DNA of 64,000 bases from Pontibacter anaerobius (GCF_026241195.1 NZ_JAPFQO010000011.1:168225-232224); one strand, 5' to 3'; positions 53,247 through 62,813 are shown, numbered from the stretch's first letter. Numbers and translations: made by a program. Notes: generated by a model from the letters alone, not told the origin.

Positions 53247-55175
53247 ATGATTTCCATAAACAACCTGAACTTTCACTTCGGCAGCCGCATCATGTATGAG
53301 GACGCCAGCCTGCATATTAAACCCAAGGATAAGATCGGCCTGATCGGGCTCAACGGAACTGGCAAGTCCACGTTGCTGCGCCTGATCGTGGGGGAGTATA
53401 CACCGGACAGCGGCAGCATCCAGATGAGCAAGGAGACCACCATCGGTTTCCTGAACCAGGACCTGCTGAGCTACGACACCCACGAAAGTATACTTTCTGT
53501 GGCAATGCAGGCCTTTGGCGAGGCAATTCACCTGCAGGAGGAGATAGACAGGGTGCTGGTGGAGTTTGAGAATAACTTCCATGATGACCTGGTGGACAAA
53601 CTGGCGACACTGCAAGAGCGATTTGAGGCACTGGGCGGCTATACGATGCAGGCCGAGGCCGAGGCGATTCTGGAAGGGCTGGGTTTTAGCACTGAGGAGT
53701 TGCAGCAGCCGCTGGCATCCTTCTCCGGTGGTTGGCGCATGCGTGTCATGCTGGCAAAAATCCTGTTGCAGAAACCATCGCTGCTCCTCCTCGATGAGCC
53801 TACCAACCACCTCGATTTGCCTTCCATTAAATGGCTTGAATCTTATTTGGAGCGCTACGAAGGAGCCGTTGTCATCGTGTCGCACGACCGTGAGTTCCTG
53901 GACCGCACTACCAACATGACCGTGGAGGTATCCGGAGGGAAGCTGAATGTATACGCCGGTAACTACAGCTTTTATGTAGAGGAGAAAGAGCTGCGCAACG
54001 AGATTCAGAAAGGTGCTTTCGAGAACCAGCAGGCGCAGATCCGGCAGGCAGAGCGCTTTATTGAGCGCTTCAAGGCCAAGGCCACCAAAGCCAAGCAGGC
54101 ACAGAGCCGCCAGAAAATGCTGGACCGCATGGAACGCATTGACGACGTGCTACCTGACGCAGCTAAGGTGAACTTCAGCTTTAAATTCAATACACAGCCT
54201 GGCCGCCATATTCTGCGCCTGGAGCACATGAGCAAAGCCTATGGCGACAAGGTTATCTTCCGGGATACGAACGTGCACATTGAGCGCGGAGATAAAATAG
54301 CCCTGGTAGGAGCGAATGGTAAGGGAAAGTCAACGCTACTTCGTATTATAGCCGGCACAGAGCCAATAAACGGAAAGCGTGAGCTTGGCCACAACGTCAT
54401 ACTGGCCTTTTATGCACAGCACCAGCTGGAGTCACTGAATGTGGAGAATGACATGCTGTCGGAGCTGCAGCAGGCAGGCTCTAAAAAAACTGAGATGGAG
54501 CTACGCTCTATACTTGGCTCTTTCCTCTTTACGGGGGATGAGGTATTCAAGAAGATCAAAGTGCTGTCGGGTGGGGAGAAGAGCCGTGTTGCCCTGGCCA
54601 AAACGCTGATCTCGGAGGCCAACTTCCTCATGCTCGACGAACCGACCAACCATCTCGATATGCAATCGGTTAATATCCTTATCCAGGCGCTGGAGCAGTA
54701 CGAGGGCACTTTTGTGGTGATCTCCCACGACCGTTACTTTGTGGAGAACGTGGCCACCAAGATCTGGTATATTGAGGACTACCAGCTGAAGGAGTATCCG
54801 GGTACCTACCATGAGTATGAAACCTGGCAAGAGAAGCGCGAGAAGGAGGTAAAAAAAGACGCTGCCAGTGCTCCGGCAGCGGTTAAAGCCGAGAAGCAGC
54901 CCCGTGAGAAAAGTGAGAATGCACAACTGACTAACCAGTTGAAGCAGGTGAACAAGCGGGTAAGCGAGGTGGAGAAAGAGGTGCAGGAGTTGGAGCAGCA
55001 GCTTGCCGCGCAGGAAAAGCACATGTCAGATCCAAAGGTTTTTGGTGACATTGACAAACTACAGGAGGCTACGCGCACGTTCGAGGAAATCAAGCGGAAG
55101 CTGGATCAGAAGCAGGAGGATTGGGAGAGCCTGATGCTGGAGGCCGAACAGATCGAGGCTAAATTCTCTGAATAG
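53247..55175 (+). CDS. ABC-F family ATPase (Uup-like)
   Basis: The 642-residue cytosolic protein has two ABC cassettes and no membrane domain. First: Walker A GLNGTGKST, signature FSGGWRMR, Walker B LLLLDEPTNHLD. Second: GANGKGKST, LSGGEKSR, LMLDEPTNHLD. The linker between them is charged and helical (ERFIERFKAKATKAKQAQSR), and a C-terminal coiled coil (about 570-640) resembles the DNA-binding tail of Uup. ABC-F proteins act on the ribosomal E site. The Uup-like tail argues against a drug-resistance subfamily but this is not certain. Confidence 0.93.
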   Translation: MISINNLNFHFGSRIMYEDASLHIKPKDKIGLIGLNGTGKSTLLRLIVGEYTPDSGSIQMSKETTIGFLNQDLLSYDTHESILSVAMQAFGEAIHLQEEIDRVLVEFENNFHDDLVDKLATLQERFEALGGYTMQAEAEAILEGLGFSTEELQQPLASFSGGWRMRVMLAKILLQKPSLLLLDEPTNHLDLPSIKWLESYLERYEGAVVIVSHDREFLDRTTNMTVEVSGGKLNVYAGNYSFYVEEKELRNEIQKGAFENQQAQIRQAERFIERFKAKATKAKQAQSRQKMLDRMERIDDVLPDAAKVNFSFKFNTQPGRHILRLEHMSKAYGDKVIFRDTNVHIERGDKIALVGANGKGKSTLLRIIAGTEPINGKRELGHNVILAFYAQHQLESLNVENDMLSELQQAGSKKTEMELRSILGSFLFTGDEVFKKIKVLSGGEKSRVALAKTLISEANFLMLDEPTNHLDMQSVNILIQALEQYEGTFVVISHDRYFVENVATKIWYIEDYQLKEYPGTYHEYETWQEKREKEVKKDAASAPAAVKAEKQPREKSENAQLTNQLKQVNKRVSEVEKEVQELEQQLAAQEKHMSDPKVFGDIDKLQEATRTFEEIKRKLDQKQEDWESLMLEAEQIEAKFSE

Positions 55176-55183
55176 GCTATTTA

Positions 55184-55240
55184 TACTTACACTTAAAGGG
55201 CCCGTGAGGATTATCCTCACGGGCCCTTTAAGTGTAAGTA
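55184..55240. terminator. Long bidirectional terminator
   Basis: Perfect 27-bp stem (55184-55210 with 55214-55240), loop TTA. Core AAGGGCCCGTGAGGA is GC-rich. It separates convergent ABC-F and GH13 genes. Confidence 0.92.
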
Positions 55241-55247
55241 GCTGCCA

Positions 55248-56849
55248 CTACGCTAGCTCCACCAGAATTCCTTCATCGCCATACAAGCTGATGTTCCCCG
55301 CCACAGGCTCTCCCTCGCGCTCAGGGTCAGTGGCAAAAATGATCTTGCCTTTATATGTCTGATGTTTCGGCTTTAAAGTGCAGGGTTTGTGGCTTAGGTT
55401 AAGCACTACCAGAAATTGCTTGCGCTCCGTTTTACGGATGTAAGCCAGAAGTGGGCCGTCAGTTATCACAGGGGCATAATCTCCAACATTCAGCGCGGCT
55501 TCCTGCTGGCGTAGCGTTATCAGGCGGCGGTAATACGAAAGCATGGAGTAGGCATCCTCTTTCTGAACTTCAACATTCACTCTTTTATAGTTTCCGGGTA
55601 GCGGTAGCCAGGGTTCCCCGCTGGTAAAGCCGGCGTTGGCGCTGTTATCCCATTGCATTGGGGTACGGGCGGGGTCACGGCTCAAGTCCTTATCCGGCAT
55701 GTTGAGGCCCTGCGGGTCCTGAATTTTATCCGGCGGGATGGGTACATCACGCATGCCCAGCTCGTCGCCATAGTATAGAGTGGGGGTGCCGCGCAGTGTA
55801 AGTAGCAGCATGGCGGCCACTTTTGCCTGCGATTGGCCGATACGGCTGGTGATGCGCGGCTGGTCGTGGTTGCCGATAACCCAGTTGGGCCATCCGCCCT
55901 CCGGCAATGCGCCTTCATACTCATCCACATTGGTGCTGATGGTGCGGGCGTTCCAGTCCATCGTGATCAGCATAAAGTTAAAGGGCAGATGCGTGCCGTT
56001 GTTGTCCTGGCCGTAGTATGTTACCAGCCGGTGCACAGGCAGGTATATTTCGCCGATCAGCACACGCTCGTCATAGGCATCTGTTACCTTGCGCATTTTG
56101 GCCACAATGTCATGCACTTCGGGCTGGTCGGTAGAGAAAGCGGGGATAAGCTGCTCGTAAGTCGATTGGTGCGACTGATAGTCCGGGTTGGCGGGGTTGT
56201 CGCGCAGGTTTTTATCCTTTATCATATGCCACATTACATCCACCCGGAAGCCATCCACGCCTTTATCCAGCCAGAAACGCATTACATCCAGCATGGCTTG
56301 CTGCACTTCAGGGTTGCGCCAGTTCAGGTCAGGCTGCTCTTTCAGGAAGGCGTGGTAATAATACTGCTGTGTTTGCTCATCCCATTCCCAGCCGCTGCCG
56401 CCAAATACGCTCAGCCAGTTGTTGGGCTCCGATCCGTCTTCCTTGGCATTGTGCCAGATGTACCAGTCGCGTTTGGGGTTGTCGCGAGAAGAGCGTGACT
56501 CCAGGAACCAAGGGTGCTGGTTGGAAGTATGGTTCGGCACCAGGTCAAGTATAAGTTTCATATCCCTCTTGTGTACCTCCTGTAGCAGCTCGTCAAAGTC
56601 ATCTATGGAGCCAAAAAGTGGGTGGATGTCGCAGTAATCGGAAATGTCGTAGCCAAAATCTGCCATTGGTGAGGGGAAGATAGGGGATACCCAGACAGCC
56701 GTGATGCCCAGCCACTTCAGGTAGTCCAGCCGGCCTATAATGCCTTTTAGATCGCCCACGCCGTCGCCGTCTGAGTCCTGAAAGGAGCGGGGATACACCT
56801 GGTAGATAATGCCTGACTGCCACCAAAGGTACTTCTGTTCTTGTTCCAT
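55248..56849 (-). CDS. GH13-family alpha-glucosidase/oligo-glucosidase
   Basis: The 533-residue enzyme has the GH13 (beta/alpha)8 barrel and no signal peptide, so it is cytosolic. Motifs: calcium-loop DSDGDGVGDLKG, LDLVPNHTS (region I), GFRVDV with nucleophile Asp204, IGEIYL with acid/base Glu267, and GNHDQPR with Asp329. PMADFGYDISDY fits alpha-glucosidase/oligo-1,6-glucosidase subfamilies. It releases glucose from short alpha-glucans. I start at ATG 56849 (MEQEQKYLWWQSGIIYQ); GTG 56870 is possible. No transporter or regulator is adjacent. Confidence 0.93.
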   Translation of the reverse strand: MEQEQKYLWWQSGIIYQVYPRSFQDSDGDGVGDLKGIIGRLDYLKWLGITAVWVSPIFPSPMADFGYDISDYCDIHPLFGSIDDFDELLQEVHKRDMKLILDLVPNHTSNQHPWFLESRSSRDNPKRDWYIWHNAKEDGSEPNNWLSVFGGSGWEWDEQTQQYYYHAFLKEQPDLNWRNPEVQQAMLDVMRFWLDKGVDGFRVDVMWHMIKDKNLRDNPANPDYQSHQSTYEQLIPAFSTDQPEVHDIVAKMRKVTDAYDERVLIGEIYLPVHRLVTYYGQDNNGTHLPFNFMLITMDWNARTISTNVDEYEGALPEGGWPNWVIGNHDQPRITSRIGQSQAKVAAMLLLTLRGTPTLYYGDELGMRDVPIPPDKIQDPQGLNMPDKDLSRDPARTPMQWDNSANAGFTSGEPWLPLPGNYKRVNVEVQKEDAYSMLSYYRRLITLRQQEAALNVGDYAPVITDGPLLAYIRKTERKQFLVVLNLSHKPCTLKPKHQTYKGKIIFATDPEREGEPVAGNISLYGDEGILVELA

Positions 56850-57144
56850 AGTTTCGTGTTTAATGCGCACGTGTTTGTTTAGTATGGGTTCTACGCAGCA
56901 GGGCTTATCAGGATGTATTCAAGTGGAGTGGGCGATGCAAATGGCTAAGTATAACCATTTTCCACGCCTTATCGCTTGCGCAGGCCAAGTTGCTTTGCAC
57001 CTTTTTCCGCACCTGTTAGAAAGTATACTTTTCTTTAGAAAAAATATTTTATGTCAAAAGCAAGATTGAATTGCCCTGGTTGATATGGAGTGAACTTAAT
57101 TTTTGCACTTTGTACTTTGCCTTCTAAATATTTGATTATAATTG
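56850..57144. other. Intergenic region upstream of the GH13 gene
   Basis: About 295 bases with no open frame of coding character. Contains AAGTATA-type motifs near 56948 and 57024. The GH13 promoter must lie here, but no clear TAnnTTTG was found. Confidence 0.45.
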
Positions 57145-57174
57145 TTTGTGTTGATTTAAACTTCTATATATTTG
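57145..57174 (+). promoter_or_regulatory. Promoter for the 49-residue lipoprotein
   Basis: TTTG (57145-57148), 18-base spacer, TATATTTG (57167-57174). The leader to the ATG at 57279 is about 100 bases. Confidence 0.5.
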
Positions 57175-57278
57175 TATTATATAATATGATGTACGGCAGC
57201 AACAGGGGCAAAAAGAGCGGAAGCTGTGCTTTGGGCGATACAAACAACTAAACACATAAACCAACAAAATCTTACTTT

Positions 57279-57428
57279 ATGAAAACACTTTTACCAAAGC
57301 TACTTCTCTTCATTTTTGTAGTCGCTTTCTTCTCTTCCTGCCAGCAGTCGTACTGCCCGGCCTACGCTAACCACAAAGACAAGCCGCTGCATAAGCAGAC
57401 CTTCCTGAAAGATCACGTAGGAAAGTAA
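57279..57428 (+). CDS. 49-residue lipoprotein
   Basis: From ATG 57279 the frame encodes MKTLLPKLLLFIFVVAFFSS, then Cys21, QQSYCPAYANHKDKPLHKQT and FLKDHVGK before TAA at 57426-57428. The signal peptide and lipobox-like FSSC are good, and the short mature part is basic with SYCPAY, a pattern I associate with small Cytophagales lipoproteins. A full promoter lies upstream and an intrinsic terminator downstream, which strengthens the call. Function unknown. Confidence 0.78.
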   Translation: MKTLLPKLLLFIFVVAFFSSCQQSYCPAYANHKDKPLHKQTFLKDHVGK

Positions 57429-57484
57429 AAAATAGAGCGAGTAAATAACGGTGACAATTAAGGTCACTGGGGGAACTAACACTT

Positions 57485-57519
57485 AAAGCCACGCCTACAG
57501 GGTGTGGCTTTTCTTTTTA
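57485..57519 (+). terminator. Intrinsic terminator after the small lipoprotein gene
   Basis: AAAGCCACGCC (57485-57495) pairs with GGTGTGGCTTT (57501-57511), one G-U pair, loop TACAG, then a T-rich run. Confidence 0.85.
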
Positions 57520-57968
57520 AGTATAACGTAAACCCGGGAGTTGTTTTTGAAAATTCTCCCTCAGCTGGCGTAGCTACTGGTCATCCTCGGTATTACAAGT
57601 GCCTGTAGCATTGTTTGTTGATGTCTGCTCCACGTACGCGGGGAGCGTGTTTTCCTGATCGGCGCTGTGTATTGAAGCTGCCGGAGTAGGGGGGCTCTTT
57701 AGCTACGCTGCAGGCTGTCCTGTGGGCACCACATCAATAAAAGGCGCCTCAAAGGAAAATGGGGTAAATTTCTCGCTGATCGGAAGAGGGGGAGATGAAA
57801 GTTGTTTAGAAAGAATATGATTAATCGAAACACTAATACTTTATCAATTTCCGAGTATGCGTTAAGTATAGTATCAGGTCAAGGCTTTTGACTCTTTATG
57901 AGCAGTAAGAAGCAAGACCAAATTAGTTGCGGATAAAGTATGGTGTGGAGGCTAATAGCCCGGAAAGC
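57520..57968. other. Intergenic region without a recognised gene
   Basis: About 450 bases. A start-less glycine-rich open stretch (about 57670-57820, with GVGGLFSYAAGCPVGTTS) is visible on the plus strand but has no start codon and no promoter. Nothing else was recognised. Confidence 0.45.
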
Positions 57969-58003
57969 AAAAAAGGCCCGCGGATGTTACATCTGCAAGC
58001 CTT
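57969..58003 (-). terminator. Terminator after tRNA-Met
   Basis: On the minus strand an imperfect hairpin AAGGC..GC.GATGT/CATC.GC.GGCCTT ends in six T. Confidence 0.7.
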
Positions 58004-58014
58004 TGTTTGTCTAG

Positions 58015-58088
58015 TAGCGGGGAGCAGAATCGAACTGCCGACCTCAGGGTTATGAATCCTGCGCTCTAACCATCTGAGCTACCCCGCC
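58015..58088 (-). tRNA. tRNA-Met (anticodon CAT)
   Basis: The 74-base cloverleaf has acceptor GGCGGGG/CCCCGCT (G1-U72 wobble), D-arm GCTCAGATGGTTAGAGC, anticodon loop TTCATAA and T-arm GGCAG-TTCGATT-CTGCT. CCA is not encoded. The anticodon stem CAGGA/CCCTG has an A-C mismatch next to the loop. CAT could also belong to a lysidine-modified tRNA-Ile or initiator tRNA, but the acceptor and D-arm fit elongator Met. Confidence 0.92.
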
Positions 58089-58099
58089 GAATTGTGGTG

Positions 58100-58131
58100 C
58101 AAATATAACGGGATCGTTTTCAAATAAGCAA
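58100..58131 (-). promoter_or_regulatory. Promoter of tRNA-Met
   Basis: On the minus strand TTG (58131-58129), 21-base spacer, TATATTTG (58107-58100), 11 bases before the tRNA 5' end. Confidence 0.55.
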
Positions 58132-58222
58132 GCATCTGTCCAGAAAAAAAATATTTTGTTTTACAGATATATATTATTTGAAGAATTAATGCTATACTTA
58201 CTCAGACACTTACAATACCCTT

Positions 58223-58627
58223 ATGACTAAAGATACGAAGTTGAAATTTGTGCGCGAGTACCCTATCAATGCCTCTGCCAAACTGCTTTACCCATACCTG
58301 AGCACACCTGGTGGGTTGTCGCAGTGGTTCTGCGACGACGCAAAAGTGAATGAGGACAATGTATTCAACTTTATCTGGGATGGCAGAAACCACTTTGCCG
58401 AAATGACCGGCCACCGCACCAACAAGTCTGTGCGCTTCCTTTTCCTGACCGAGGACAAAAAGCATACTCCTGATGCACCGTACATCGATTTCCATATTGA
58501 GTCGAGTGAGCTGACGCAGGAACAGTTCCTGAAAATAGTGGACTACTCAAACGAAGACAGCGAGGAGGAACTGGAGGAGCTATGGGACAACCTGATGCAA
58601 AATCTGCGGGAAATAGTGGGAGGGTAG
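58223..58627 (+). CDS. START-like (SRPBCC/AHSA1-like) domain protein
   Basis: The 134-residue cytosolic protein has the START-like helix-grip layout: FVREYPINASAKLLYPYLSTPGGLSQWFCDDAKV, the strand block VFNFIWDGRNHFAEM, FLFLTEDKK and a C-terminal helix. The family is Bacteroidota-wide and binds an unidentified hydrophobic ligand. It lies about 98 bases before the LptF/G gene, on the same strand, so a shared transcript is possible. Confidence 0.88.
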   Translation: MTKDTKLKFVREYPINASAKLLYPYLSTPGGLSQWFCDDAKVNEDNVFNFIWDGRNHFAEMTGHRTNKSVRFLFLTEDKKHTPDAPYIDFHIESSELTQEQFLKIVDYSNEDSEEELEELWDNLMQNLREIVGG

Positions 58628-58725
58628 CGCGTTTGCAGGAGTAAAGCGTATCTTTGCACGGTAATTGCTGGATAAAGCATGTTTAAGGCTGCTGTGCACT
58701 AGTTGCTGCCTCCCATTTTTTGCGC

Positions 58726-60138
58726 ATGAAGAAACTTGATAAGCTAATATTACGGGCTTTTTTCGGCCCTTTCCTGTTAACGTTTGCTGTGGTGGAGTTT
58801 ATCCTGCTCACCCAGTACATGCTGAAGTACCTCGACGAACTGGTGGGTAAGGACCTGGGTGCGGAGGTGTTTGGCGAACTCCTTTTCTATTTTAGTATAA
58901 ACATGGCGCCCGTGGCCCTGCCGCTGGCTGTGCTTTTGTCCTCGCTCATGACCTTTGGGGAGCTTGGTGAGCACCATGAGCTAACCGCAATCAAAACCTC
59001 CGGCATCGCGCTAACCCGCATCCTTCGCCCCGTGCTTATTGTGGTGGGGCTGATAACCGTGGGGGCCTTCTTCTTTAATAACCTCATCGTGCCGAAAGCC
59101 AACCTGAAAGCCTACAGTTTGCTTTGGGACATTCGCCAGAAAAAACCCGCCATGAATTTTAAGGAGGGGGCATTCTACAATGGCATACCGGGCTATAGTA
59201 TAAAGGTAAACGAGAAGATGAACGACGGGCAGACGCTGCGCGAGGTGATGATCTACGACCATACCAAAGGGGGCACCAATACAACGGTTATACTTGCCGA
59301 TTCCGGGGAAATGTACATGGACTACAATGACACCTACCTTGTGCTGGAGCTATTCCGTGGCAATACCTATGTAGACCAGAACAATTCCTCTTTCCGCAGT
59401 TCTACCGAGCAGTTTGTGCGCCAAGAGTTTGATAAGAGCAAGCTAATGCTAAGTATGGCCTCTTTTAATTTTGACCGTACCCGCGAGGAGCTCTTCTCAG
59501 ACAATAAAATGATGAAGAACATCAAGGAGCTGAACGTGGTTACGGACTCGCTGCGTACGCATAGCCAGCGGGAGAAGAAGCTTTATGCCCCGAATGTCGA
59601 TCCTTTTTACATGTACTTTAAGGCGGATACCGGTCAGGTGAAAAACGGTTTGCGCCTGTTGGATAAGAAAATTAGCCGAAAGCTTCCTGAACCAACCTCG
59701 GAGACGCTGTTGCTGGCCACAAACAAAGCCCGTAATATAAGGAGCTTTACCAATAGCTATATGGAGCGCGTAAAGAACACCCTGCGTGAGGCAAATAACT
59801 ATGAGGTGGAGATCTGGCGCAAGTATACGCAGTCGGTTTCTATCATTATTATGTTTCTGATCGGTGCACCTTTGGGGGCTATTATCAAGAAAGGCGGACT
59901 GGGCGTGCCGGTTGTGATCTCCATCGTTTTCTTTATCACTATGTATGTGATGACTATACTTGGCGAGAAGTGGGCCAGGGAAGGGCTTGTGTCGGTAGGG
60001 GCGGGCATGTGGGCTGCCAACTTTATACTTTTGCCAATCGGTCTTTTCTTTCTTTACCAGGCCCGCAACGACTCCAGCCTCTTGGAGCTGGACTTCTGGC
60101 GTAAGCTGATGGCGCGCCTAAGACGGAATAAACTGTAA
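58726..60138 (+). CDS. LptF/LptG-family permease (YjgP/YjgQ)
   Basis: The 470-residue inner-membrane protein has three membrane helices near the N-terminus (about 11-100, with VALPLAVLLSSLMTFGELGEHHELTAIKTSG, the coupling helix), a periplasmic beta-jellyroll (about 130-370) and three near the C-terminus (VSIIIMFLIGAPLGAIIKKGGLG, IVFFITMYVMTILG, AANFILLPIGLFFLYQ). It is the permease half of the LptBFGC transporter that extracts lipopolysaccharide. F or G cannot be told apart here. Start ATG 58726; TTG 58720 is two codons earlier. Confidence 0.92.
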   Translation: MKKLDKLILRAFFGPFLLTFAVVEFILLTQYMLKYLDELVGKDLGAEVFGELLFYFSINMAPVALPLAVLLSSLMTFGELGEHHELTAIKTSGIALTRILRPVLIVVGLITVGAFFFNNLIVPKANLKAYSLLWDIRQKKPAMNFKEGAFYNGIPGYSIKVNEKMNDGQTLREVMIYDHTKGGTNTTVILADSGEMYMDYNDTYLVLELFRGNTYVDQNNSSFRSSTEQFVRQEFDKSKLMLSMASFNFDRTREELFSDNKMMKNIKELNVVTDSLRTHSQREKKLYAPNVDPFYMYFKADTGQVKNGLRLLDKKISRKLPEPTSETLLLATNKARNIRSFTNSYMERVKNTLREANNYEVEIWRKYTQSVSIIIMFLIGAPLGAIIKKGGLGVPVVISIVFFITMYVMTILGEKWAREGLVSVGAGMWAANFILLPIGLFFLYQARNDSSLLELDFWRKLMARLRRNKL

Positions 60139-60189
60139 AAACACTATATAAAGATTTGGTAAAAGTTTTTTTTGTAAAAGTAAATTATA

Positions 60190-60197
60190 TACCTTTG
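60190..60197 (+). promoter_or_regulatory. -7 promoter element for rpsO
   Basis: TACCTTTG, exact TAnnTTTG, 50 bases before the ATG at 60248. A T-rich stretch ending TTTG at 60174 is the likely -33 region but the spacer (15) is short. Confidence 0.55.
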
Positions 60198-60247
60198 TGG
60201 CTTGTATAGCAAGCTTTGCAAGATAAAAACAGATTGATATTTTTACG

Positions 60248-60523
60248 ATGAGATTAACCACTGAAGCGAAACAAGAGATTTTCGAAAAGCACGGTTTCAA
60301 CAAGTCAAAATCTGATACAGGTTCTCCTGAGGCTCAGATAGCGCTGTTCACGACACGTATCGCGGACCTGACCGAGCACCTGAAAACTCACAAGAAAGAC
60401 TTTAGCACACGTCTGGGTCTTCTGAAACTGGTAGGTAAGAGAAGAAGACTTCTTAACTATCTCCAGAAAAATGATATTGAAAGATACAGAGCTATTATTA
60501 GCGAGCTGGGTATCCGTAAATAA
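60248..60523 (+). CDS. rpsO: 30S ribosomal protein S15
   Basis: The 91-residue protein has the complete S15 helical fold with [29 protein letters not shown] and [19 protein letters not shown]. It binds 16S rRNA early in 30S assembly. pnp follows, as in many bacteria, with an intrinsic terminator between them (60534-60570), so S15 and PNPase are probably only partly co-transcribed. Confidence 0.98.
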   Translation: MRLTTEAKQEIFEKHGFNKSKSDTGSPEAQIALFTTRIADLTEHLKTHKKDFSTRLGLLKLVGKRRRLLNYLQKNDIERYRAIISELGIRK

Positions 60524-60533
60524 GCTTATTGTG

Positions 60534-60570
60534 TTAGGGAATTCATACAGGGATTCCCTAATCTTTTTTT
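60534..60570 (+). terminator. Intrinsic terminator after rpsO
   Basis: TTAGGGAAT (60534-60542) pairs with ATTCCCTAA (60553-60561), 10-base loop, T-run 60564-60570. Confidence 0.85.
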
Positions 60571-60659
60571 AAGCATTTCCCCTTCCTTCCTCTGAATTGC
60601 CAGTACCGACAGTGTCGCAAAGGGTGGCGCTGTCTTTTTGATGATAACGATAATTGAAG

Positions 60660-62798
60660 ATGTCCTACAACGCGATTAGTAAAACCATTTTTCTTCCGGA
60701 TGGCCGGGAGATAACAATTGAAACTGGTAAGCTGGCCAAGCAGGCCGATGGCTCTGTGGTAGTGAAAATGGGTAACACCATGCTGCTGGCAGCTGTAGTT
60801 TCAAACAAAGAAGCCCGTGAAGGGGTTGATTTTCTGCCGCTTTCCGTAGACTATCAGGAGAAGTTTGCCTCTTCAGGCAAGATTCCAGGTGGTTTCCTTA
60901 GAAGAGAAGCGAGACTTTCTGACTATGAAGTATTGGTTTCGCGCCTGGTAGACCGTGTGCTGCGCCCGCTGTTCCCGGGAGATTACCACGCCGAGACGCA
61001 AATGACCATACACCTGATCTCTGCTGATACAGAGATCATGCCGGATGCCCTGGCTGCCCTGGCTGCTTCTGCTGCCCTGGCTGTGTCCGATATTCCTTTC
61101 AACGGCCCTATCTCTGAAGTGCGCGTAGCACGCATAGATGGCCAGCTGATCATTAACCCAAGCGTGAGCGACCTGCAGCGTGCGGACATCGACCTGATGG
61201 TGGGTGCCTCTATCGACAGTGTTGTGATGGTGGAAGGGGAGATGAACGAGGTTTCTGAGGCTGAGATGCTGGAAGCTATTCAATTCGCCCACGATGCCAT
61301 CAAGTCTCATTGCCAGGCACAGCTTGATCTTGCCGAAATGGTAGGTAAAACTGTGAAGCGTGAGTACACGCATGAAACGCACGACGAGGACCTTCGCAAA
61401 AAAGTATACGAAGCTACTTACGATAAAGCTTATGCCGTTGCCAAGCGTGGCAGCGCCAACAAGCAGGAGCGTTCCGAAGGATTCAAAGCAGTGCGTGATG
61501 AGTTTATCGCTTCTCTTGGCGAAGACCACGGCTACGATGAGAACCTAATCAAAGTTTACTACCACGACGTAGAGAAAGAAGCGGTTCGCAACATGATTCT
61601 TGATGAGCGCGTTCGTCTGGATGGCCGTCAGCTGGATGAGATCCGTCCGATCTGGTCTGAGGTGAACTACCTGCCTGCCACACACGGTTCAGCCATCTTT
61701 ACCCGTGGCGAAACACAGTCTTTGACTACTGTTACACTGGGTACTAAGCTGGACGAGCAGATGATCGATAGTGCGATGGTGTCCGGAACAAGCAAATTCC
61801 TTCTGCACTATAACTTCCCGGCATTCTCTACCGGCGAGGTAAGACCAAACAGAGGCCCGGGCCGTCGCGAGATCGGTCATGGTAACCTGGCGCTGCGTGC
61901 CCTGAAGAAAGTGCTTCCGGCAGAGGCTGAGAATCCATATACGATCCGTATCGTTTCTGATATCCTGGAATCTAACGGCTCTTCTTCTATGGCTACGGTT
62001 TGTGCCGGTAGCTTAGCCCTGATGGATGCTGGTGTGCCTGTAAAAGGTGCCGTTTCGGGTATCGCGATGGGTCTGATCACTGACACAAGTACTGGAAAGT
62101 TTGCTGTATTGTCTGATATCTTGGGTGATGAAGACCACCTGGGCGATATGGACTTTAAAGTGGCCGGTACTAAAGACGGTATCACCGCCTGCCAGATGGA
62201 TATTAAGATCCAGGGACTGTCGCATGAGGTAATGACACAGGCGCTGCAGCAGGCTAATGCTGGCCGTCTGCACATTCTCAACGAGATGTCTAAGACCCTT
62301 TCTTCCCCTAACCCGGATTATAAACCGCATACTCCGCGTTCATTCAACATGGTGATCGATAAAGAGTTTATCGGTGCGGTGATTGGGCCAGGCGGTAAAG
62401 TAATCCAGCAGATCCAGAAAGACACTGGCGCCACCATCATTATCGAAGAGAGAAATGAGAAGGGCCACGTGAACATCTTCGCAACCGACCAGGATTCGAT
62501 GAATTCTGCCATCGGTAAGATCCGTGCCATCACAGCACAGCCTGAGATCGGTGAGGTTTACATCGGTAAAGTGAAGTCTATCCAGCCTTACGGCGCTTTC
62601 GTAGAGTTCATGCAAGGCAAGGATGGCCTGCTGCACATCTCCGAGATCAAGCACGGCCGTTTGGAGACAATGGAAGGCGTACTGGAGATCGGTGAGGAAG
62701 TGAAGGTGAAGCTGATTGACGTAGATAAGAAAACAGGTAAATTCAAGCTTTCCCGCAAGGCGCTCCTGCCAAAGCCGGGTGCTGAAGACAACCAATAA
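60660..62798 (+). CDS. pnp: Polyribonucleotide nucleotidyltransferase (PNPase)
   Basis: The 712-residue enzyme degrades RNA 3'-5' by phosphorolysis. Two RNase PH domains (about 10-230 and 310-540) are joined by a helical linker; the active second domain has [14 protein letters not shown] and [22 protein letters not shown] ([17 protein letters not shown]) and S1 ([27 protein letters not shown]) domains follow. I start at ATG 60660; TTG two codons upstream is less likely. Confidence 0.97.
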   Translation: MSYNAISKTIFLPDGREITIETGKLAKQADGSVVVKMGNTMLLAAVVSNKEAREGVDFLPLSVDYQEKFASSGKIPGGFLRREARLSDYEVLVSRLVDRVLRPLFPGDYHAETQMTIHLISADTEIMPDALAALAASAALAVSDIPFNGPISEVRVARIDGQLIINPSVSDLQRADIDLMVGASIDSVVMVEGEMNEVSEAEMLEAIQFAHDAIKSHCQAQLDLAEMVGKTVKREYTHETHDEDLRKKVYEATYDKAYAVAKRGSANKQERSEGFKAVRDEFIASLGEDHGYDENLIKVYYHDVEKEAVRNMILDERVRLDGRQLDEIRPIWSEVNYLPATHGSAIFTRGETQSLTTVTLGTKLDEQMIDSAMVSGTSKFLLHYNFPAFSTGEVRPNRGPGRREIGHGNLALRALKKVLPAEAENPYTIRIVSDILESNGSSSMATVCAGSLALMDAGVPVKGAVSGIAMGLITDTSTGKFAVLSDILGDEDHLGDMDFKVAGTKDGITACQMDIKIQGLSHEVMTQALQQANAGRLHILNEMSKTLSSPNPDYKPHTPRSFNMVIDKEFIGAVIGPGGKVIQQIQKDTGATIIIEERNEKGHVNIFATDQDSMNSAIGKIRAITAQPEIGEVYIGKVKSIQPYGAFVEFMQGKDGLLHISEIKHGRLETMEGVLEIGEEVKVKLIDVDKKTGKFKLSRKALLPKPGAEDNQ

Positions 62799-62813
62799 CA
62801 CCTGACATAGTAT

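Noticed and set aside
53247..55175. ABC-F gene as an antibiotic-resistance determinant
   Set aside because: Uup-like C-terminal coiled coil and core-gene setting point to a housekeeping member.
57670..57820. Glycine-rich start-less open stretch
   Set aside because: No start codon or promoter; could be a relic but cannot be supported.
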